Below, piece after piece: positions 1-7,211 of a DNA stretch of 64,000 bases. Each line of letters opens with the position of its first letter. Position 1 is the stretch's first letter. A model generated the notes under the pieces. It searched no databases. It was not told the DNA's origin and saw only the letters and a program-made list of their open reading frames with translations. The stretch comes from Salinicoccus cyprini. GTDB lineage: Bacteria; Bacillota; Bacilli; Staphylococcales; Salinicoccaceae. Location: assembly GCF_007713705.1 (NCBI RefSeq), contig NZ_VMSJ01000001.1, positions 310,001-374,000 on the forward strand. The letters are read 5' to 3'. The position numbers and the translations under genes were made by a program.

Positions 1-1103
1 TCGTGCCGATGGCGGAATCTCAGGAGGCACTCTCCGAGGTCACGGAAGTGATCGATGCGAGGGGCGGCTACGTGTCCCCTGGATTCATCGACATCCATTC
101 GGACTACATCGAAGGCATTGTGGCACCCCGGCCGACCTCGCTGATGGACGTTAACATGGGCATCCGTGAATCGGAACGCATATTGAGCTCACACGGCATA
201 ACGACCATGTTCCATTCACTGTCCATCTACCGTGAGGATCTGTTCGGGCATAAGCCGATCCGCGAACCCCGCAATGTGGAAAAGCTGATCCAGGCCATCG
301 CCCGCACGCATCACGAGAAGCACCTGATCCGGCACCGGCTGCATACCCGCTTCGAACTCGATGCGATCGATATGCTGCCGATACTGAAGCAGCACATCAA
401 AGACGGGAATGTCCATCTGCTCAGCTTCATGGATCATACTCCGGGGCAGGGGCAGTACAGAAACCTGTCCATCTACCGCGATACGATGAAAAGCTATCAG
501 AATATGAGTGATACGGAAATCGAGCAGAAGATCGTCGAGAAGGCGGGCTATGCGCAGATCGGCTATGACGAGATGAAGGAAGTCGCGGACCTCGCTCTCG
601 CCAGCAATATCGCTGTGGCCTCACATGATGATGACCGGACGGAACGCATCGACTTCAATGAAACCATCGGCACGACAATCAGCGAGTTCCCGATCACGAT
701 GGAAGTGGCGAAGTATGCACATGCAAAAGGCCAGCATACGATGGCTGGTGCACCGAACATCATGCTCGGCGGGTCCCATTCCGGCAATCTGAACGCCAAG
801 GACGCAATCGAAGCCGGCTGCATCTCCATACTGTGCAGCGACTATTATCCGGCAGCGATGCTCCATTCCATCTACAAGCTGCACAGGGAATACAATCACC
901 CGCTTGAAGACGCGATGAAGCTGATCACCATCAATCCGGCGAAAGCCGTCCATATGGACCACGAAATCGGATCGGTTGCCATCGGCAAGAAGGCGGATCT
1001 GAATGTCATCCAGTTCCACAATGACTATCCGGTCATCACCGAATGCATTGTGGACGGGGCGATCATTTCGCAGTACCACTACAGAATCGACGAGGAGGCG
1101 TAA
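1..1103 (+). CDS. phnM: PhnM, alpha-D-ribose 1-methylphosphonate 5-triphosphate diphosphatase (5' partial)
   Basis: Amidohydrolase of the C-P lyase pathway; it removes pyrophosphate from the ribose-methylphosphonate triphosphate made by PhnGHIL, giving the substrate of PhnJ. Visible family motifs are GFIDIHSD near the N-terminus, MDHTPGQ, ASHDDD, APNIMLGGSHSGN and SDYYPA, the same order as in E. coli PhnM. About 366 residues lie in the window. The usual first 15-25 residues, with the initial beta-strands, are missing, so the gene runs off the left edge and the GTG at base 3 is not a credible start. phnL follows after 2 bp, so they form one operon; phnGHIJK are expected just upstream, outside the window (inference). 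Confidence 0.93.
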   Translation, partial: VPMAESQEALSEVTEVIDARGGYVSPGFIDIHSDYIEGIVAPRPTSLMDVNMGIRESERILSSHGITTMFHSLSIYREDLFGHKPIREPRNVEKLIQAIARTHHEKHLIRHRLHTRFELDAIDMLPILKQHIKDGNVHLLSFMDHTPGQGQYRNLSIYRDTMKSYQNMSDTEIEQKIVEKAGYAQIGYDEMKEVADLALASNIAVASHDDDRTERIDFNETIGTTISEFPITMEVAKYAHAKGQHTMAGAPNIMLGGSHSGNLNAKDAIEAGCISILCSDYYPAAMLHSIYKLHREYNHPLEDAMKLITINPAKAVHMDHEIGSVAIGKKADLNVIQFHNDYPVITECIVDGAIISQYHYRIDEEA

Positions 1104-1105
1104 CC

Positions 1106-1804
1106 ATGCTGCGTGTTGAAAATCTATCGAAATCATTCACCATCCACCACCTCGGCCAGACACGGGAAGCCATCAGCGGCATCAACCTTGATGTGGCAAA
1201 GGGCGGGTTCCTCGGCATCGTCGGCAGAAGCGGCAGCGGCAAGTCGACGATTCTGAAAAGCATCTACGGCACATACCGTCCCGATACAGGCAGAATCCTC
1301 TATGATTCGAGAGATCATGGCCCAATCGACATCATGGAGATCGGCGATCATGCACTGATCCACTTGAGAAAGACAGAGATCGGCTATGTTTCCCAGTTCC
1401 TGAAGGTCATGCCGAGAACAACAAGCCTCGAACTCGTCACCCAGTCTCTGCTTGAAATGGGTGTCGGTCACGTCGAAGCGCAAGCACAGGCGAAAGCCGC
1501 ACTTGAACATTATGATATTCCGGAATCGCTATGGAACAACTATCCGAATACATTCAGTGGCGGGGAGAAGCTGAGGCTCAATATTGCACGGGCGACCGTC
1601 AAGGCACCGAGGCTGCTGCTGCTCGATGAACCGACCGCCTCCCTCGACAATGCATCGAAAGTGAAGGTGCGCGAAGCCATTGCCAAACTGAAAGCGGAGG
1701 GCACGACACTGGTCGGCATCTTCCATGATCTCGAATTCATGGAAGGACTGTGTGATTCCGTCTATGACATGACGAATCAGGAAATGAGGCATGCACTGGC
1801 ATGA
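1106..1804 (+). CDS. phnL: PhnL, ATP-binding subunit of the C-P lyase system
   Basis: ABC-type ATPase of 232 residues that associates with the C-P lyase core complex; E. coli PhnL is of similar size. Walker A GRSGSGKST, signature FSGGEKLRLNIARA and Walker B LLLLDEPTASLD are all present, followed by the switch histidine in FHDLE. The start is the ATG at 1106, preceded by GAGGAGG inside the last codons of phnM; the longer upstream frame has no ribosome binding site and overlaps phnM. The stop overlaps the next ATG (ATGA), suggesting translational coupling. The cytosolic function in ligand transfer to PhnM/PhnJ follows from the family and is not visible in the sequence. Confidence 0.92.
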   Translation: MLRVENLSKSFTIHHLGQTREAISGINLDVAKGGFLGIVGRSGSGKSTILKSIYGTYRPDTGRILYDSRDHGPIDIMEIGDHALIHLRKTEIGYVSQFLKVMPRTTSLELVTQSLLEMGVGHVEAQAQAKAALEHYDIPESLWNNYPNTFSGGEKLRLNIARATVKAPRLLLLDEPTASLDNASKVKVREAIAKLKAEGTTLVGIFHDLEFMEGLCDSVYDMTNQEMRHALA

Positions 1805-2607
1805 AGGTCGATCTGCACGTCCACAGCAGCCTGTCCGACGGCTCGGATACTTACCAGGCGGTGCTTGATCAGGCGGTCCGGAATGATGTCCGCATACTGA
1901 GCTTCGTCGATCATGATATGACCGGCACTTTTAAGAAGGCACTGCCATATGCCAGACAGCTTGGCATCGCGCTCATTCCCGGCATCGAGATCTCTGCATA
2001 TGATTTCAAACGGGACCGCAAGGTGCATGTGCTCGGCTACAACTATGATCTGGATGCACCGCATATCCACGAGCTGTGCAGGCCACTGCTCGAGCGCAGG
2101 GATGCTCATTCCGTATGGCAGATCGAGCAGATCAGAGCAGCCGGCTTCGATGTCGATCCAAAGCGCATAAGAGGGAGACTCGAGCCCGGCCAGTCGATCT
2201 ACAAGCAGCACATCATGGCGGACATTACAGACGCACATTATACTTCTGATGCATACAAGGCACTGTACCGCAGCCTGTTCAAGGGACAGGGCGCGGCTTC
2301 TGGCGATATCCGGTATATCGATATCCATGATGCCCTCCGCGCCATCCGGGCGGACGGTGGTCAGGCGGTCATCGCCCATCCCGGCCAGCTCGACAGCTAT
2401 GACCTGATCGAGGAAACGGCTGATCAGCTTGACGGCATCGAGCAGTACCATCCGGATCATGATGAAGCAGACATTGGAAGAGTGGCCGAACTGTGCCGGA
2501 AGCATCATTTATTTTCCACCGGCGGATCAGACTATCATGGCGATTTCGGGGATAAAGTCAATGTTGGAATCGATAAGGATTTGTTAATGGATGATCTGTT
2601 TGATTAA
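1801..2607 (+). CDS. PHP-domain phosphoesterase, probable phosphoribosyl cyclic phosphate hydrolase (PhnPP-like)
   Basis: 268-residue polymerase-and-histidinol-phosphatase (PHP) family metal hydrolase. Metal ligands appear in order: DLHVHSSLSDGS at the N-terminus, FVDHD near residue 38, EIS near 63, IAHPGQ near 191 and GSDYHGD near 245. It overlaps phnL by 4 bp, so it belongs to the C-P lyase operon. No PhnP-type metallo-beta-lactamase is seen here. A PHP enzyme at this position is therefore the likely hydrolase of 5-phosphoribosyl 1,2-cyclic phosphate, the product released after C-P cleavage. PHP enzymes of this type are known from C-P lyase operons of some Gram-positive bacteria. The family is certain; the substrate is inferred from context. 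Confidence 0.8.
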   Translation: MKVDLHVHSSLSDGSDTYQAVLDQAVRNDVRILSFVDHDMTGTFKKALPYARQLGIALIPGIEISAYDFKRDRKVHVLGYNYDLDAPHIHELCRPLLERRDAHSVWQIEQIRAAGFDVDPKRIRGRLEPGQSIYKQHIMADITDAHYTSDAYKALYRSLFKGQGAASGDIRYIDIHDALRAIRADGGQAVIAHPGQLDSYDLIEETADQLDGIEQYHPDHDEADIGRVAELCRKHHLFSTGGSDYHGDFGDKVNVGIDKDLLMDDLFD

Positions 2608-2707
2608 CGTTGTGCAAAGTTGTGTTAATAGTATGTAAATCATGTTTACCAAGTGAAATGAATCAGGTTAAATGGATATGAAAATAAAACTTAGGAGTTG
2701 TCAATTG

Positions 2708-3745
2708 ATGAAAAAATGGTTAGTAGGTCTGGCATCACTTACTCTGGTCCTTTCCGCATGTAATAGTGAAAGCAGCGAAGGAGAAGCAAACGCATCAAGC
2801 GAAGAACCGCTGACGATGGTCTGGTACCCGAATGAATCCGGTAATGAACTCTCCGGCGCACGTGACGCAATCGGCGGCATCATCGAGGAAGCGACAGGCC
2901 GCGAAGTTGAACATGAACTGACTACCGACTACGCAATCGCAATCGAAAGTCTGGTCAACGACAATGCAGATATTGCCTTCACCGGTGCTGAAGGATACAT
3001 ACAGGCAAAAGAAAGAAATGACGCATTGACACCGATCGCTGTTGCTTCCGGCCCAAGTGGTACGGAAGAAGATGCCCTCTACCACAGCTGGTTCGCAACA
3101 ACGCCTGAAAACATGAGTGAATATGAAACTGCTGAAGGCGAATACGGTCTGGACAATTTTGAAGGCAAGAACTTCTCATTCGTATCGACAAGCTCCACTT
3201 CCGGTTTCAAAGTACCAGGAACAACACTTGTCAGCCACTTCAGCGAAAAGGAAGGCTATGAAAACCTTGAAATCGACCAGCTTGCTGAAAGCGGCACACT
3301 TTTCGGAGAAGTAATGTTCGGCAACACGCACCAGGGTTCAGCAGTCAACCTGCTTACAGGAAAAGCGGATGTCGCAGCATTCTGTGACAGCTGTGTTGCC
3401 AACTACGTTGAACTTTCAGAAGGCGAAGCAAATGCGCCAGGTTCCATCTACACAGTCGCTGAAAATGCAGAAGCACCTTTTGAGGATCTTGCTGGCGAAG
3501 AGTTCGGTATCCTGTCTGCAACACCAGTTCTGAATGCACCATTCATCGCCAACGGCAATACAGTGGACGAAGAAACGATTACAGCCATCACGGAAGCATT
3601 CACAGCTGAAGAAGTGGCAAACAACGAAGACATCTTCCTGCCGGAAGATTCCGAAGCGAACGGCCTGTTCTCAAAAACAGCGGATGAGCAGTTTGTACAC
3701 GTTGACGACGCATGGTTCGATCCAATCAGAGAGCTTGGACAATAA
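2708..3745 (+). CDS. phnD: PhnD, phosphonate ABC transporter substrate-binding lipoprotein
   Basis: Periplasmic-type binding protein of the PhnD/SsuA/TauA-like class, exported and lipid-anchored. It has a lysine start MKKW, a hydrophobic core and the lipobox LSAC at about residue 19. The mature protein begins with an acidic Ser/Glu linker, then TMVWYPNESG and the family segment DNADIAFTGAEGY. It is 345 residues long. The start at ATG 2708 is chosen because AGGAG lies 10 bp upstream and it begins the signal peptide; an upstream ATG at 2672 would add a non-signal leader. It is separated from the PHP gene by 100 bp and from phnC by a hairpin (3756-3785), as expected if more binding protein than ATPase is made. 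Confidence 0.93.
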   Translation: MKKWLVGLASLTLVLSACNSESSEGEANASSEEPLTMVWYPNESGNELSGARDAIGGIIEEATGREVEHELTTDYAIAIESLVNDNADIAFTGAEGYIQAKERNDALTPIAVASGPSGTEEDALYHSWFATTPENMSEYETAEGEYGLDNFEGKNFSFVSTSSTSGFKVPGTTLVSHFSEKEGYENLEIDQLAESGTLFGEVMFGNTHQGSAVNLLTGKADVAAFCDSCVANYVELSEGEANAPGSIYTVAENAEAPFEDLAGEEFGILSATPVLNAPFIANGNTVDEETITAITEAFTAEEVANNEDIFLPEDSEANGLFSKTADEQFVHVDDAWFDPIRELGQ

Positions 3746-3755
3746 TAAAACTTTT

Positions 3756-3785
3756 GAAGGGGGGCACGCCTCTCTTCTTTATTTT
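3756..3785 (+). terminator. Attenuating hairpin between phnD and phnC
   Basis: A nine-base-pair stem (GAAGGGGGG / CCTCTCTTC, with G-T wobbles, loop CACG) is followed by TTTATTTT. It sits directly after the phnD stop and just before the phnC ribosome binding site, GGAGG. It is most simply a leaky terminator or a 3' stabiliser that lifts phnD output above that of the other transporter genes. Function is inferred. Confidence 0.55.
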
Positions 3786-3797
3786 GGAGGGTAACAG

Positions 3798-4679
3798 ATG
3801 AACGTAGAAACGCTGACCAGACCGGAGCAGACGACCGGGAAGAAGACGCAGGAAGTCGTCTTTCCATTTCCCGAGGAAAAGGCGGATGACACCAGACAGG
3901 CCGACAGAAACAAACCGGTCATCATGGAGATCAGCAACATCGACAAGTCGTATTCAGCAAATAAGAAAGTACTTAAAGATATCTCTTTCGATATCCGAAA
4001 AGGTGAAGTGCTTTCCATCATCGGTCCTTCAGGTGCCGGAAAATCCACACTGCTCAGGATCATCAACCGCATGATCGAACCGAATAGTGGCAGCATCCGT
4101 TTCCAGGATAAGGATACGCTCAACATGAAGGGCAGATCGCTTCGCAATATGCGTACGGACATCGGCATGATCTTCCAGCACTACAACCTTGTCGATCGCC
4201 TGAGTGTCTTTGAAAATGTACTGCATGGCCGCCTCGGCTATAAGAGCAGCCTGCAGGGCATCTTCTCCATGTACTCGGAAGCGGAGAAGGAGAAGGCTGT
4301 CGAAATCATTTCGGAACTTGGCATCGAGGAGCAGATCTACAAGCGCTGTGATGAACTGAGTGGGGGACAGAAGCAACGTGTCGGCATCGCCCGTGCCCTG
4401 ATCCAGGATCCGAAGATCATCCTGTGTGATGAACCGATCGCCTCACTCGACCCGAACTCCTCCAAGATCATCATGGAGTATTTGAGACGCATCTCACGCG
4501 AGCGGGACATCACGATCATCGTCAATCTGCACCAGCTGGATGTCGCAAAGCAGTATTCGGACCGGATCATCGGACTGAACGATGGCAGCATCGTCTTCAA
4601 TGATGCGCCAGAGGCAATTACCGCTGAATCAATCAATCGCATATACGGCTCGAAACTCGATGAGCTGATTGTGGAATAG
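3798..4679 (+). CDS. phnC: PhnC, phosphonate ABC transporter ATP-binding protein
   Basis: ATPase of the phosphonate importer, 293 residues. Walker A GPSGAGKST, Q-loop IFQHYNLVDRLSV, signature LSGGQKQRVGIARAL, Walker B ILCDEPIASLDP and switch NLHQ are all present. The protein carries about 40 extra N-terminal residues, rich in Thr, Glu and Lys, compared with ordinary PhnC of about 255 residues. GGAGG is well spaced from ATG 3798, so the extension appears to be translated. The gene lies between phnD and the two permease genes; ATP hydrolysis at the membrane drives import of phosphonate bound to PhnD. Confidence 0.94.
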   Translation: MNVETLTRPEQTTGKKTQEVVFPFPEEKADDTRQADRNKPVIMEISNIDKSYSANKKVLKDISFDIRKGEVLSIIGPSGAGKSTLLRIINRMIEPNSGSIRFQDKDTLNMKGRSLRNMRTDIGMIFQHYNLVDRLSVFENVLHGRLGYKSSLQGIFSMYSEAEKEKAVEIISELGIEEQIYKRCDELSGGQKQRVGIARALIQDPKIILCDEPIASLDPNSSKIIMEYLRRISRERDITIIVNLHQLDVAKQYSDRIIGLNDGSIVFNDAPEAITAESINRIYGSKLDELIVE

Positions 4680-4690
4680 GTGAGATACGG

Positions 4691-5503
4691 ATGGAAAAAA
4701 CAAGTTCAATTCACGCAAGTGATATCAATATTATAAGAAAGAAGCATATGCGGCTCTTCATTGCGGGTCTTATTCTGCTTGCTCTGATCGTCGTGACCGG
4801 CACCATCACGAACTACAACCATATCGACGGTCTCGTATCGGTACCGGCGGCACTGCAGTGGCTGTTTGCCAACATGTATTTCAGCGGCAGTACATTGAGC
4901 CGTCTGCCGACTGTTCTGCGTCTGCTCTGGGAAACGGTCCTCATCTCGATCGTATCGACGACAACCGCAGCATTCTTTGCGATGCTCTTTGCGATTGTCG
5001 GATCGAAACGTACGAGCGTCAATGGGTTTCTGATGTACTTCGCAAAGCTCGTGGCATCCATCAGCCGTAACATTCCGGTTGTCGCCTGGGCGCTCATCCT
5101 GGTACTCAGCTTCGGTACGAATGCAGCGACCGGATTTCTGGCGCTGTTTTTCGGCACATTCGGATTCCTCGTCCGGGCATTCATCGAAACCATCGACGAA
5201 ACTTCCGGAGATACGGTCGAAGCACTGAAGGCGACCGGCGCGACATATCCGCAAGTCATCTCGAAAGCTGTCATCCCGGAAAGCATGCCGCAGATGTTCA
5301 GCTGGGTCCTTTTCATGATCGAGACGAACATCAGAAGTGCCACACTCGTTGGACTCCTGACCGGTACGGGCATCGGCTATCTGTTCGACCTCTACTACAA
5401 GCAGCTGAACTATGAGATGGTATCGCTCATCACGCTTGCGATTGTCGTTGCGGTGCTTGCCATTGAAGTCGTCTCCAACTGGATAAGGAGGGAAATCCTG
5501 TAA
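4691..5503 (+). CDS. phnE: PhnE1, phosphonate ABC transporter permease
   Basis: Integral membrane permease, 270 residues, with a hydrophobic N-terminal segment (residues about 18-40) and five to six further membrane spans. The coupling-helix EAA-type motif is readable as VEALKATGATYPQVI near residue 176, where PhnC docks. It starts 11 bp after phnC. Its stop TAA shares a base with the start of phnE2 (TAATG), a sign of coupled translation. Together the two permeases form the channel for phosphonate uptake. Confidence 0.92.
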   Translation: MEKTSSIHASDINIIRKKHMRLFIAGLILLALIVVTGTITNYNHIDGLVSVPAALQWLFANMYFSGSTLSRLPTVLRLLWETVLISIVSTTTAAFFAMLFAIVGSKRTSVNGFLMYFAKLVASISRNIPVVAWALILVLSFGTNAATGFLALFFGTFGFLVRAFIETIDETSGDTVEALKATGATYPQVISKAVIPESMPQMFSWVLFMIETNIRSATLVGLLTGTGIGYLFDLYYKQLNYEMVSLITLAIVVAVLAIEVVSNWIRREIL

Positions 5504-6324
5504 TGAGCACATACGTCGACCGCAACAGTAAAGGCAACATCAAGATCAGCCGCCCGAACAAGGGTCAGATGCGATTCCGCATTCTACTCATCGCAACCGT
5601 GCTTTTCACTATCGCCGGATTTTTCATGATGGACTATAAGGGGCTCGAACTCTGGCCGGCGATTACAGGAACCATCGAGAACATCAAGGATATGTTCCTT
5701 TCGCCGCAGTTCAACCAGACTACTTTCGGCAATGCAGTATGGCAGGTCATCGTGACACTGTCGCTGGCATTCCTGTCCACAGTGCTTGGTGCCGTCCTGT
5801 CGCTATTCTTGGCATTCGGTACTGCGATGAACCTGTCGAAGCCGTGGCTCAGCAATACCATCAAGGCATTCATCACCGTTGTCAGAGCCGTACCGACAGT
5901 GCTGTGGGTACTCATATTTGCGATTGCGGCCGGACTCGGTTCCGTCGCAGCCGTCATCGGCATGGTCTTCCACTCCATCGCCTATCTGGTCAAGGCCTAC
6001 TCGGAAGCATTCGAGGAGATAGATGAAGGCAAGATCGAGGCGCTTAGAGCGACGGGATCCAGCTATACCCACATCCTGTTCCACGTGGTGATTCCGCAGA
6101 CGAAGTCCTTCCTCATCGCCTGGACATTCCTGAGGTTTGAAATCAACTTCGGCGTTGCCGTCGCAATGGGCGCAGCAGCAGGCGCCGGCGGCATTGGATA
6201 TGAGCTGTTCATGTCGAGTGGATTCTACTACGATATGAATGAAGTCGGAGCCATCACCTACATGATTCTGATTGTTGCCATCATCCTCGAAGTCATAGCC
6301 AACAAGCTGAAGGCAGCAGCCTGA
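5503..6324 (+). CDS. phnE: PhnE2, phosphonate ABC transporter permease
   Basis: Second permease, 273 residues, homologous to its neighbour. It has a charged N-terminal cytosolic stretch, a first span near residues 27-45 and the EAA-type loop IEALRATGSSYTHILF. Two adjacent phnE genes usually encode a heterodimeric channel. It is the last gene of the phn block; a stable hairpin with a U-rich tail follows 24 bp after the stop. GGAGG for this gene lies inside the end of phnE1. Confidence 0.92.
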   Translation: MSTYVDRNSKGNIKISRPNKGQMRFRILLIATVLFTIAGFFMMDYKGLELWPAITGTIENIKDMFLSPQFNQTTFGNAVWQVIVTLSLAFLSTVLGAVLSLFLAFGTAMNLSKPWLSNTIKAFITVVRAVPTVLWVLIFAIAAGLGSVAAVIGMVFHSIAYLVKAYSEAFEEIDEGKIEALRATGSSYTHILFHVVIPQTKSFLIAWTFLRFEINFGVAVAMGAAAGAGGIGYELFMSSGFYYDMNEVGAITYMILIVAIILEVIANKLKAAA

Positions 6325-6347
6325 TACTATAACGGAACCTTTCATAT

Positions 6348-6379
6348 CCCCCTCGTCACGTCCTGTGGCCGGGGGTTTA
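6348..6379 (+). terminator. Terminator of the phn operon
   Basis: The stem CCCCC plus GTCAC pairs with GTGGC plus GGGGG, loop GTCCT, followed by TTTATT. It lies directly downstream of the last phn gene. The T-tail overlaps the -35-like element of the next promoter. Confidence 0.75.
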
Positions 6380-6399
6380 TTCGTAAGAATTCAGGGTAT
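6375..6399 (+). promoter_or_regulatory. SigB-type promoter for mini-lipoprotein 1
   Basis: GTTTAT-N13-GGGTAT matches the Gram-positive general stress consensus (GTTTAA-N12 to 15-GGGTAT) almost perfectly. It lies 38 bp before the ATG at 6437, a suitable leader length. Confidence 0.7.
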
Positions 6400-6436
6400 T
6401 TCTAAACAAAAGCAGCTATAACGAGGGGGGAGCACG

Positions 6437-6592
6437 ATGTCCAGAAAAATGAAGTTCATGATGGTACCGCTGTTTGCGATTGCACTCGCAGCATGCAATG
6501 GAGAAACTGTCGAAGTGGACGAGACGGAAGTGGAAGAAGAAGAAGCAGAGGAAGAAATGGAAGAGACCGATGCAGGCAGTGAAGAAGACTAG
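6437..6592 (+). CDS. Acidic mini-lipoprotein (copy 1)
   Basis: Small 51-residue secreted protein. MSRKMKFMM is followed by a short hydrophobic stretch and the lipobox LAAC at residues 17-20, so the mature lipoprotein is only about 32 residues, nearly half of them Glu or Asp. GAGGGGGG lies 7 bp before the ATG. It has its own SigB-type promoter and is followed by a hairpin terminator. The signal peptide closely resembles that of the next gene (FMMVPLFAIALAAC versus FMMIPVFIFALSAC), so the two arose by tandem duplication. The function is unknown. An acidic, lipid-anchored peptide on the outer face of the membrane could bind cations, but that is speculation. Confidence 0.75.
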   Translation: MSRKMKFMMVPLFAIALAACNGETVEVDETEVEEEEAEEEMEETDAGSEED

Positions 6593-6628
6593 AATGTCCT
6601 TCATTAAAGCCGAAAGAGAGTCTTGGAT

Positions 6629-6655
6629 ACCCGGATCAGCTGATTCGGGTGTTTA
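6629..6655 (+). terminator. Terminator after mini-lipoprotein 1
   Basis: ACCCGGATC-AGCT-GATTCGGGT forms a nine-pair hairpin followed by GTTTAT. The tail doubles as the start of the next SigB-type -35 element. Confidence 0.65.
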
Positions 6656-6675
6656 TATGGATATGGGACGGGTAC
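6651..6675 (+). promoter_or_regulatory. SigB-type promoter for mini-lipoprotein 2
   Basis: GTTTAT-N13-GGGTAC, the same architecture and spacing as the promoter of copy 1, 41 bp upstream of ATG 6716. Confidence 0.65.
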
Positions 6676-6715
6676 ATTTCATATCAGAGTGTTTTTACGA
6701 CGAGAGGTGAATGTA

Positions 6716-6907
6716 ATGTCCAAAATACTGAGATTCATGATGATACCTGTATTCATTTTCGCACTCTCTGCATGCTCCGAGGAGGATGTCGAACTCAATC
6801 CGGATTCGGGTGGCGCCGGAGTGGAAGAAAGTGAAGGTGATGCAGAAGAAACGGAAGATAATGAAAGTGAAGATGAAACAGAAAGCGACGAGGACGAAGA
6901 AGACTAG
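6716..6907 (+). CDS. Acidic mini-lipoprotein (copy 2)
   Basis: 63-residue paralogue of the preceding gene. The signal peptide ends in the lipobox LSAC (residues 17-20). The mature part has a short Gly-rich piece and then almost only Glu, Asp, Ser, Thr and Asn. GAGAGG lies about 8 bp before ATG 6716; an upstream in-frame ATG at 6689 lacks a ribosome binding site and would spoil the signal peptide. It is flanked by its own SigB-type promoter and a 12-bp perfect terminator hairpin. Its function is unknown; it is probably a stress-induced surface lipoprotein. Confidence 0.75.
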   Translation: MSKILRFMMIPVFIFALSACSEEDVELNPDSGGAGVEESEGDAEETEDNESEDETESDEDEED

Positions 6908-6914
6908 GTTTACC

Positions 6915-6948
6915 AGCACCCGGACCATGAAGGTTCGGGTGCTTTTAT
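6915..6948 (+). terminator. Terminator after mini-lipoprotein 2
   Basis: A twelve-pair stem (AGCACCCGGACC / GGTTCGGGTGCT, one G-T pair, loop ATGAA) is followed by TTTTAT. Its tail directly abuts the CBS-domain remnant. Confidence 0.8.
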
Positions 6949-7150
6949 GGTTGCTGCTCCAATGGTTAGCCTTTGCAGAGAAGTGGCGAACCTGATGGCA
7001 GTGCATCAGGTCCGGCGTCTGCCGATTGTTGAAAAAGACCGTCTTGTCGGCATCATATCACTTGGAAATGTAGCAGTGGATGAAAATGATCTATTCGGCT
7101 CGGACATTGCGCTTGGAGAGATTTCCAGGTATCCAGACTCGAAAATATAG
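6947..7150 (+). pseudogene. Truncated CBS-domain protein remnant
   Basis: The open frame encodes 67 residues whose middle is a clear second half of a CBS domain: VANLMAVHQVRRLPIVEKD, then LVGIISLGNVAVDE and a tail ending GEIS. Staphylococcal and bacillar CBS proteins of this kind are about 140 residues with two CBS motifs; here only the last one survives. The frame begins in the T-run of the preceding terminator, has no ribosome binding site, and its first dozen residues do not resemble the family. It is most likely a 5'-truncated relic, the deletion probably being linked to the mini-lipoprotein duplication. Confidence 0.7.
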
Positions 7151-7167
7151 GTCGATCAATTGAAAGA

Positions 7168-7199
7168 GGGCAGTGCCAGATGAATTGGCACTGCCCTTT
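7168..7199. terminator. Bidirectional terminator hairpin
   Basis: A perfect 11-bp stem (GGGCAGTGCCA / TGGCACTGCCC, loop GATGAAT) is followed by TTTA on the plus strand and CTCTTTC on the minus strand. It separates the CBS remnant from the convergent YsnF-like gene. Confidence 0.75.
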
Positions 7200-7211
7200 A
7201 ATATTCAGAAT

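Noticed and set aside
1043-1105. Longer phnL start at 1043
   Set aside because: It would overlap phnM by 61 bp without a ribosome binding site; ATG 1106 has GAGGAGG at the right distance.
2608-2707. Pho-box-like TTAA/TAAA repeats before phnD
   Set aside because: Spacing does not fit the PhoP direct-repeat pattern; the similarity is no better than expected in an A/T-rich spacer.
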